A model generated the notes under the pieces. That model was not told the DNA's origin. It saw only the letters and a program-made list of their open reading frames with translations, and made no database searches. From the NCBI GenBank assembly GCA_038373865.1, contig JAXGGA010001032.1:1-64000 (forward strand): 64,000 nt of DNA, in the 5' to 3' direction. Positions 56,193-64,000 of this stretch are shown one piece after another. The stretch is from Uloborus plumipes. Its lineage: Eukaryota > Arthropoda > Arachnida > Araneae > Uloboridae. Positions within the stretch are counted from its first letter, which is position 1. The number at the start of each line of letters is the position of its first letter. The position numbers were made by a program, and so were the translations under genes.

Positions 56193-56754
56193 GGCCGCAG
56201 CGAGCCGCCGTGGCGGTGAGTTTTAACGTACTCCGTAAAAAGTTAGTAATTATTGCAAAAGTTATATATACGCAAAAAGCATTGATGAAATTTTATTGAA
56301 AGTCACAAAAATTGAATACAAAATATACATAAAAGATGTCCATGATATTATCAGTATTATTTTTTAAATTTACCCTTAAAAAAACCTGAGTAAGGAATTT
56401 TTTTCAAGCTTGGACTAGCAAAAATAATGAATACCGGTCAATTTTTATGCTGACCGGCAGCGGTTTACTGGACCACTAAATGTGAATTGCTGATTTAGAA
56501 AAATTGAGTGCTGATTGATGACGTGTATATTCGTGAAATCTCATTTCACTTTTCACTAAAAAATTTTTTTACTTTTATACTTTTTTAAAGGCACTTTCAG
56601 ATAATTTCAATTCTATTTTTTCTCTAAAACAGAAAAAGCAAGAAAATTTAAAAATTATGGATACAAAGCAAATTTTTTCAAAAGGGAAAGGGGGCTATAT
56701 ACTCAATTCATATTACATCGAAAAGCGACAAAAAACCATACAAACTGTTAAAAA
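56193..56754. other. non-coding stretch
   Basis: Starts with a G+C-rich patch (GGCCGCAGCGAGCCGCCGTGG near 56190) followed by A+T-rich DNA. No gene seen. Confidence 0.4.
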
Positions 56755-57295
56755 TAAGCAGACTGAGCTTTTTCAAACCCTATCATTTGCCTAAAAGCCT
56801 TATGCATATTGATTCTGATTGCCTCTGAACATGTTGTAAATATTTCATGGACCCTTTGTCAAGTATTTGTGTGCATGTATATTGTAATAATTATGTAGAA
56901 TATCATATATATATCGTATTATATAGCAGCTGTACGAAATGTAAAATTAGCACAACAGTGTTTTGTGTAAATATTTAAATACAAGTTGAAACCAAAATGT
57001 TTCTAGGAGGTTTCCTTTCCGAGCAGACTGGGCTTTTTCAAACCCTATCATTTGCCTAAAAGCCTTATGCATATTGATTGCCTCTGAACATGTTGTAAAT
57101 ATTTCATGGACCCTTTGTCAAGTATTTGTGTGCATGTATATTGTAATAATTATGTAGAATATCATATATATGTCGTATTATATAGCAGCTATATATGTCG
57201 TATTATATAGCAGCTATATATGTCGTATTATATAGCAGCTGTACGAAATGTAAAATTAGCACAACAGTGTTTTGTGTAAATATTTAAATACTGCA
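56755..57295 (+). repeat. tandem duplication of about 235-265 bp
   Basis: The segment from GCAGACTGaGCTTTTTCAAA to GTGTAAATATTTAAATAC occurs at 56758-56991 and again at 57022-57291. The second unit lacks the small GATTCT repeat and has an expanded 25-bp minisatellite (CGTATTATATAGCAGCTATA type, three units, about 57172-57243) where the first has one. Non-coding. Confidence 0.85.
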
Positions 57296-58700
57296 CTGGA
57301 TATTAGCACTTAAAACGATAAGTACAGGAATTTTATCATAACAGTAAATATTTTTCGAAACCTCCAAATATTACAATAAGTGAATCAAATTCTAAAAACC
57401 ACTTGTATAGTTTTTTCGTTGATCTCCAGAAGTATTTAGTTCTTGACAGGAATCAACAAAATGTTCAGGAACTTAGTTAAAATATTGCTTGAAACGTGGC
57501 GCTGCAAGTTGAAAATATTTCACCATTTCACTTTGCCCCTCTATTTCACTTTGCTCCTCATTCACATACTTGTATAGTGTGCCCCGATACAAAGATGTTT
57601 GGCCTTGAAAGAATTCATTTCTGTGTGGAACTAACGGGAAGTACTAACGGGGGGGGGGAGTGTTCCTGGCGCTGACTGCGTTCTTGCTATTTTTTAGGCA
57701 AGCTAATATTTTAAGTTTTATTTGTTTGTTCATTTTTTATATCATTTTGAGGGAGTCTCGTTTACGGAGGTGCTTGGGGGATGGCGGATGGGCGAAGGGG
57801 AAATAATGCCGTCCCCTAAACTGTTACGGGGGAAAGCTTTAAGGATTTTCTCTTTCACTTTCTGGTGGGGTTTCGCGGTTGGGGGAGGGGGGGGGCATTC
57901 GAAGCATAGGCGGCTCGTGCAAGGGATAAAGAGGATGGCTGCTCCCCCACTTTCAAAAGTAAAGGATCCATCCTTATTGCCCCCCTCACATTTCAGAGTT
58001 AAAAATTTTTTTTAATCCTTATTTATTTATTTATTTATTTTTCCATTTTCATTATTCTTTAATTTTCGTTTATTTTTTTATTTAACAAGTTTTATTTCTC
58101 TGAATAAAATGTTTTTACAATTTTTTTTAATTTAAATTCATAATTATTTTTAAAAAATAAAGTTAAAAATATTAAAAATGGTATTAAATTAATATAACTT
58201 TTTAAAAATAACTTACTTTTTTTAAAAAAAATCATGGGGTGAAAGTGCATAAGCCTTGTTTGCTGATGCACTCAGGTATACGTACGGGAAAATAATATTT
58301 TTTTGTGATGCATTATTAGTTTTTAAAGTATTTTTATTGCGTCCTAAAGTTTTAAAATGCATTTAGCAAAACGCAGAAACAGCTAAGTGGCAGCTGATAA
58401 CTTCACATGGGATTGAAAATCCTAGAAAAAATGTAATAAAAAAATAGATTTTTTTTTTTTTTTTTGCTTTTTCAAAAGTAACTTGCTCATTTTTTAATCT
58501 GAAGCGCAATTACTGAGTCGTGTTCATCTAGCGTTAATTTAATTTCCAAACAAAAAAATTTTTTTTCAGTAGCTTTTGGAGATCAACCTGAGTTGTTACA
58601 ATGCTAGTGAGTTGAAATTTTGAAAAAAAAATGCCCATAATTTTTGAAAAATCAATGAAGTTCGACACTCAAAATCCCGTAAGGTTTCATTAAAAAAGCG
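57296..58700. other. non-coding stretch
   Basis: Contains CTATTTCACTTTGCcCCT twice (57520-57560), a G10 run near 57650 and G-rich words near 57770-57900, then very A+T-rich DNA. The frame at 57722-58015 is low-complexity and has no domain. Confidence 0.4.
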
Positions 58701-59300
58701 CTGTGTTTGCCCCGGTTAACGCGCCATCTGTCGGCCCCTTTTAGCTTCGGAAATTGGTCGAAAATTACAGGCTGGTGTAAAGCGGAGTGTTCATCTTCGT
58801 AAGCTACGCCCAACCTATCACTTAAAATCGCGTATTACGTTTTAACAGATTGCGGTTGCAAAAAAAATTTTTTTAACAGGAATGGAGAGATAAAACAATG
58901 CTACACACATAATAAAATACAAAAAAAAAAAAAAAAAACAGCATTTACTTAATAATAATGCTTCTTGCTTCATCTTTTGGTCTCTTCACTGATCTCTTGA
59001 GATCAGTGGTCTCTGCACTCACAGCTTTCAGCTATCGGCCATCTTGTCTTTCCCGCGTATGGTAGCTACGTCACTTCTACGTAGCTTCAATCACGTGCAA
59101 TTCACAGCCAATCCAATAGTCCGTAGCCTACGAGTTACAGTGCTGCTGAGTTGTGCTAATCTTCGTAGGCTATGGAAATGCGGAATATTTCCGTTTTTTT
59201 AAGAAAAAGATACGTTTTGAAACGAAAACGGAAATTTCCTGTTAAAATCAGTAAACATCTTCCTGAAAATTCAGGTTTTTTTTAACAGTGTACGTTATCC
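58701..59300. repeat. G+C-richer block with hairpins
   Basis: A 13-bp stem CCGTAGCCTACGA / TCGTAGGCTATGG (59120-59174) and a related word TTCGTAAGCTACG near 58796. A palindromic cluster GATCTCTTGAGATC sits near 58991. Words such as GGCCATCTTG, CACGTG-like and GCCAATCCAAT look promoter-like, but no transcription unit can be tied to them. It may equally be a decayed inverted-repeat element. Confidence 0.3.
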
Positions 59301-59915
59301 CTTTAAAATCCTTAAGGATACCAACCCTTTAAGAAATTATGGCTCTGTTTGATGCGATTATTTTTTATAGCCGACTGAAATCTCTGTTATTTGACTGAAA
59401 AAAAAGTAATTTTGATAAGATTTTGAAATTAACTGGCCTTTAATCTAAAAAACAAATACGAACATGGATGATCTAATTCATTAAGTTAGCTATAACTATA
59501 TTTCTACTTACTGATATATTACATTGTTCAGATCTTTAAAAGTTTTCTGAACATTTCAAGGTTTCTGTAGGCATTCTAATAAAAATCTAACTTTTTTCCG
59601 CAGTCGGATAATGCGCGAAATTTTTTCCCTGCTACTGCAGTATGCTTGCAGTGTAAGCAGTTTTACGGTAACTTGGAACGCGCATTTTCTCAAGCGTCGT
59701 GATGCTGATTTGTTGGATTTATCTTCTTTTTTTCTCTTTTTCTCAGCTATTTAAACAAAGAGAAAATAAACGATAACGAAGCTATTAACAAAACGTAAAA
59801 TGAAAAAAGTCGCTAGTTTTGTTAATGCATTGATATTAGATAATGCATGATATTAGATAGTTGCGAATGCATTGATATTAGATAAATTTAGAAAGCGTAA
59901 CTAAGGAAATTAATG
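59301..59915. other. non-coding stretch
   Basis: A+T-rich. The word GCATTGATATTAGATA is repeated near 59827, 59846 (partial) and 59868. No gene seen. Confidence 0.45.
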
Positions 59916-60020
59916 CAATACACCGCCAACTTGTTGTTTTCTTCCGTTTCGTGCTTTTCAGCACTCCTTAGCTTGGAATAGGAAAGTAACCAATTTGGAA
60001 GCAGAAATTCTCATATAGAA
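59916..60020. mobile_element. diverged half of MITE family E
   Basis: ATGCAATACACCGCCAACTTG followed by TTTCGTGCTTTTCAGCACTC and TTGGAATAGGAAAGTAACC. These parallel words in the elements at 29489 and 48135, where the latter parts occur inverted. Only part of the element is recognisable. Confidence 0.45.
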
Positions 60021-60681
60021 GCAAAGGAAATTAAGTTCAGAAAGAAAATAAGGGAATAAATAAATGAAAAAATAATGATAGTCTTAAATGAATGAATAAA
60101 ACGTAAATAGTAAAACGAAATCAAAGGGAATTATTCTTCAGACCGAAACCACAGCATAAAACAGTTCGTAAAACAGCAATTTTTTCCCCCACTTCGAACC
60201 GAATAGAGGAAATAAGAAACAAAGAAATAACTTCGTGGAGAATTTGCAGAAAAGTCAAAGGAAGTTTTTCCAAATTAGGTCACACAAACTTTCAAGGAGC
60301 TCTAATACACAGTGTTTCGAGGTTACTATAAACCCCTTTTTCAATGCAAAAAAAAAAGAGCGAGATATCCGACAAAAGCAGATTAGAAGCTCTTTAACCT
60401 TTGGCCAATAACTAAAGCTCTGGATTAGCGGTCGGTAGTCGCCAGCTGGTGACATGGAAAATAGTAACCAAAAAATCAAGTACCAGACACCAAAAGTGGC
60501 GACCACGATTTTATTTCTTAAAAACAATATCGCTCTACGAAAATACTTTTCTACTCCCACCCTTTCTATTTATTATCCCTCTCGTTCAGTCATTGCGAAA
60601 CACAATCAGAATAGACCAGAGACCATTAATGGCGCCATAACTATACGACGAGCCCCGCGTGCCTGATGGCATTGTTCAATA
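60021..60681. other. non-coding stretch
   Basis: No recognised domain in the 101-aa minus-strand frame (60255-60560) or the overlapping plus-strand frames. A G+C-richer patch (GGCGCCATAACTATACGACG) lies just before the palindromic array. Confidence 0.35.
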
Positions 60682-62449
60682 TGGTGGGCCGAAAAAACAC
60701 TTTTTTTTATTTCGAATTTGTAATAGCGCGGAAAAGTTGCGAATTATGAAGACAAAAAGAAGGAAAAAAAAATTATCGAAATCCATTGATATCTTCCGAT
60801 CGCGCATTATTCCTAAAATTTGACAAAATATGAAAAAACTTCATTTTTGCGATTTTTTTTGAAAAAATTTTGAATGAAATGTTTTCATAATTTTTTCGCG
60901 CGGAAAAGTTTATAATTATGAAGACAAAAAGAGGGATAAAAAGGAGGAAAACAAATTATCAAAATCGATTAATATCTTCCGGTCGTGCCTAGGGCCTAAA
61001 CTTTGACAAAATATGAAAAAACATCATTTTTGCGATTTTTTATTTAATTTTTTGAATTAGATGTTTTCGTAATGCAATAGTTTGTAACGTTTACTAATAT
61101 AGCCTTAAAACATTGTACTTTGATTTTGTTCTGGTCAGTTAATATCTTCCGATTGCGCATGAACCCCAAAATTAGCCAAAATATATTAAAAAAGGTACAT
61201 TTTTACGCGTTTTTGGTTCTTGATGAATAATTTTTTGTGAAACAACCGTAGTATTTTTTGGGACAGACTGACAATAATATAGAAAAATAAACTACCACAG
61301 GTTCAGTCGATGTTATCCAGTTGCAAAAAGCCTTAAAAACTCTCATACGTAGACGTCGGGCAGCAATCCAGGCAACATCGCTCGGCTGGCAACGGCTCTC
61401 TTCCACTCCATTGCCGCCTTCCTAGGATCATGTCAGCTGTCTGCCTACATTGTTTTTTCAGTCTGCGCTTCTATGTAGTAATCGCAGCGTACTATAAGTA
61501 TTTAGTTCAATCTAGCTGTTTTGATTTTGAAAATCTTGTAGTCTTCTGTAATGATGTAGTTTCCTGCTGTGTGTGGACTCTGATTTAACAAAAAGTTATG
61601 TAATAACACGACAAATACTCTAACAACAAGGCAAATATTTGGCTGCCCCACTTTTGGCACTCCAAAGAACTGCCATCAAACTAACTGCCTACTGGCGAAG
61701 ACACCATTATTAATTTCTAGTGCCAAATTTAACCTTCCTTGAGTACGGCACCTAATGATGTCCTTGCCAGTGGACGGCTTGTTTGATGGCAGTTCTTTTA
61801 GAGTACCAAAAGTGGGGCAGCCAAATATTTGTCTTGTTATTAGAGTATTTGTCTTGTTATTTGGCTCGGCAATTGTATAACTTTTTCGTTAAATCACCGA
61901 GTTCGCACAGAGCAGAAAACTACATCTTTACAGAAGACTACAAGAATTTCAAAATGAAAACAGCTACATTGAACTAAATACTAATAGTACGCTGCGATTA
62001 CTACATAGAAGAGCAGACTGAAAAAACAATATAGGCAGACAACTGGCGTGGTCCTAGGAAGGCGGCGATGGAGTGAAAGATAGCCGTTGCCGGGAGAGCG
62101 ACGTTGCCTGGATTGCTGCCCGACGTCTACGCATGAGAGTTTCTAAGGCTTTTCGTAACTGAATAATATCGACTGAACCTGTGGTAGTTTGTTTTTCTAT
62201 CTTATTGTCAGTCTGTCTCAAACAATACTACGGTTGTTTCACAAAAAATTATTCATCAAAAACCAAAAACGCGTAAAAATGTAACTTTTTTTAAATTATT
62301 ATTTTGGGTAATTTTGGGGTTAATGTGCAACCGGAAGATATTAACTGACCAAAACAAAATGAAAGCACAATGTTTTAAGGCTATATTAGTAAACGTTACA
62401 AACTATTGCATTACGAAAACATCTAATTCAACCCTACTAGGGTGGGCCG
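60682..62449. repeat. palindromic repeat array, unit 1
   Basis: Starts GGTGGGCCGAAAAAACACTT. It has two subrepeats of about 175 bp (beginning GCGCGGAAAAGTT near 60725 and 60900), then a long palindrome: left arm about 61054-61715, loop about 61716-61758, right arm about 61759-62430. The arms carry TGAATTAGATGTTTTCGTAA at the outside and GAACTGCCATCAAAC near the loop. It ends CCCTACTAGGGTGGG, running into unit 2. Mirror-image frames on both strands are by-products of the palindrome. Confidence 0.88.
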
Positions 62450-64000
62450 AAAAAACACTTTTTTTTATTTCGAATTTGTAATAGCGCGGAAAAGTTGCGA
62501 ATTATGAAGACAAAAAGAAGGGAAAAAAAATTATCGAAATCGGTTGATATCTTCCGATCGCGCATAAGACCTAAAGTTTTACAAAAAATGAAAAAACTTC
62601 ATTTTCGCGATTTTTTTTTAAATTTTTGAATTTGATGTTTTCGAAATGTAATAGTGCGGAAAAGTAGCTTATTGTAAGGACAAAAAGAAGGGAAAAAAAA
62701 TTATCGAAATCCATTGATATCTTCCGATCGCGCGTAAGGCCTAAAATTTGACAAAATATGAAAAAAAACTTCATTTTTGCGATTTTTTTTTTTTAAAATT
62801 TCGAATGAAATGTTTCCATAATTTTTTCGCGCGGAAAAGTTTATAATTATGAAGACAAAAAGAGGGATAAAAAGGAAGAAAAAAATTATCGAAATCGATT
62901 AATATCTTCCGGTTGTGTCTAGGGCCTAAACTTTGACAAAATATGAAAAAACATCATTTTTGCGACTTTGTGTTTAATTTTTTGAATTAGATGTTTTCGT
63001 AATGCAATACTTGTAACATTTGCTAATATAGCCTTAAAACATTGTGTTTTGATTTTGTTTTGGTCAGTTAATATCTTCCGGTCGCTCATTAACCCCAAAT
63101 TTACCCAAAAAGAAATATTAAAAAAAGTTACATTTTTACACGTTTTTGGTTTTTGATGAATAATTTTTGTGAAAAAACCGTATTATTTTTTAAGACAGAC
63201 TGACAATAATATAGAAAAACAAACTACTACAGGTTCAGTCGATATTATTCAGTTGCGAAAAGTCTTAGAAACTCTCATGCGTAGACGTCGGGCAGCAATT
63301 CAGGCAACGTCGCTCACCTGGCATAGGCTCTCTTCCACTCCATCGCCGCCTTCCTAGGACTACGTCAGCTGTCTGCCTATATTGCTTTTTCAGTCTACGT
63401 TTCTATGTAGTAATCGCGATGTACTATTATTTAGTTCAATTTATCTGTTTTCATTTTGAAATTCTTATAGTCTTCTGTAATGATGTAGTTTTCTGCTCTG
63501 TGTGAACTCGGTGATTTAACGAAAAAGTTGTAAAATGGACGAGCCAAATAACAAGACAAATACTCTAACAACAAGACAAATATTTGGCTGCCCCACTTTT
63601 GGTACCCCAAAAGAACTGCCATCAAACAAGCCGTCCACTGGCAAGGACATCATTAGGTGCCGTACTCAAGGAAGGTTAAATTTGGCACTAGAAATTAATA
63701 ATGGTGTCTTCGCCAGTAGGCAGTTAGGTTGATGGCAGTTCTTTGGAGTGCCAAAAGTGGGGCAGCCAAATATTTGTCTTGTTATTAGAGTATTTGTCTT
63801 GTTATTACATAACTTTTTGTTAAATCACAGAGTCCACACACAGCAGGAAACTACATCATTACAGAAGACTACAAGATTTTCAAAATCAAAACAGCTACGA
63901 TAACTACATAGAAGCGCAGACTGAAAAAACAATATAGGCAGACAGCTGACATGGTCCTAGGAAGGCGGCGATGGAGTGGAAGAGAGCCGTAGCCAGGCGA
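62450..64000. repeat. palindromic repeat array, unit 2 (runs off the window)
   Basis: The same start (GGTGGGCCGAAAAAACACTT at 62452) and the same direction of subrepeats, now three (near 62482, 62652 and 62827), then the palindrome from about 62981. Its loop (about 63652-63700) and its arms match those of unit 1 in the opposite orientation: left arm with unit 1's right arm, right arm with unit 1's left arm. Period between units is about 1770 bp. The right arm is cut by the window end. Confidence 0.88.

Noticed and set aside
57722..58015. 97-residue Gly-rich frame
   Set aside because: G-rich low-complexity sequence with no domain; ends in a T-tract.
60255..60560. 101-residue minus-strand frame with a hydrophobic segment
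   Set aside because: No homologue recognised, no promoter or splice context, and an overlapping open frame on the opposite strand; most likely chance.
61783..61977. 64-residue frame that recurs at 63431-63625 on the other strand with high identity
   Set aside because: Both lie in palindrome arms. The similarity is explained by the inverted repeat and no coding bias or domain is visible.
62478..62985. CRISPR-like regularly spaced repeats
   Set aside because: Subrepeats are about 175 bp, contiguous, without unique spacers, in a eukaryotic context.

Overview
The window looks like an A+T-rich, intron-rich, gene-poor piece of an animal nuclear genome, most likely an arthropod and plausibly an arachnid. 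The reasons are the absence of prokaryotic gene organisation, many long homopolymer and TA/TTA tracts, tRNA-derived SINEs, an RNase H-bearing LINE, Helitrons, Tc1/mariner, hAT and TTAA-flanked MITEs, and a MATH-domain (speckle-type POZ-like) exon, a family known to be expanded in spiders. The taxon is an inference. No complete host gene is visible.

Layout. 1-10 kb: a weak candidate exon, then non-coding DNA with a tRNA-like SINE, a foldback element, three families of TTAA-flanked MITEs and old, heavily diverged repeats. 10.1-11.2 kb: a frameshifted, 3'-truncated Tc1-like transposon. 11.9-12.25 kb: a candidate last exon (Gly/His-rich C-terminus with a poly(A) signal). 12.9-13.7 kb: a non-autonomous Helitron on the minus strand. 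14-17 kb: two SINEs of one Thr-tRNA-like family among small inverted-repeat elements. 18-19.9 kb: a 5'-truncated I-type LINE with RT and RNase H remnants. 21-22.3 kb: a 1.3-kb TIR element. 23.7-26.3 kb: an element with CAGGGGCGGC-type ends carrying a nested TTAA MITE. 26.4-27.7 kb: a complete but frameshifted mariner.

The main structure is a direct tandem segmental duplication: 28161-43107 (copy 1) and 43451-55114 (copy 2). Each copy ends in the same MATH-domain exon. Because the copies align closely, each acts as an empty-site control for insertions in the other. Copy 2 gained two TTAA-flanked MITEs and a 2.9-kb foldback element. Copy 1 carries a Tc3-like transposon at a TA that is still empty in copy 2, and a 1.4-kb palindrome-bearing insertion. 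It also carries a Helitron cluster and an internally deleted mariner, for which insertion in copy 1 and deletion in copy 2 cannot be fully separated. Both copies carry a 406-bp hAT MITE with a perfect 8-bp target duplication. The junction between the copies is a half-copy of the same GGGTCATTCC element that later inserted inside copy 2. The MATH exon of copy 2 is cut by a hAT element.

55-64 kb: hAT transposase remnants, a nested inverted repeat, a tandem duplication, and at the end an array of about 1.77-kb palindromic units. In the second unit the palindrome, including its unique loop, is inverted relative to the first, as expected from recombination between its own arms. Apart from the two candidate exons and the MATH exons, recognisable coding sequence belongs to mobile elements, and almost all of it is broken.
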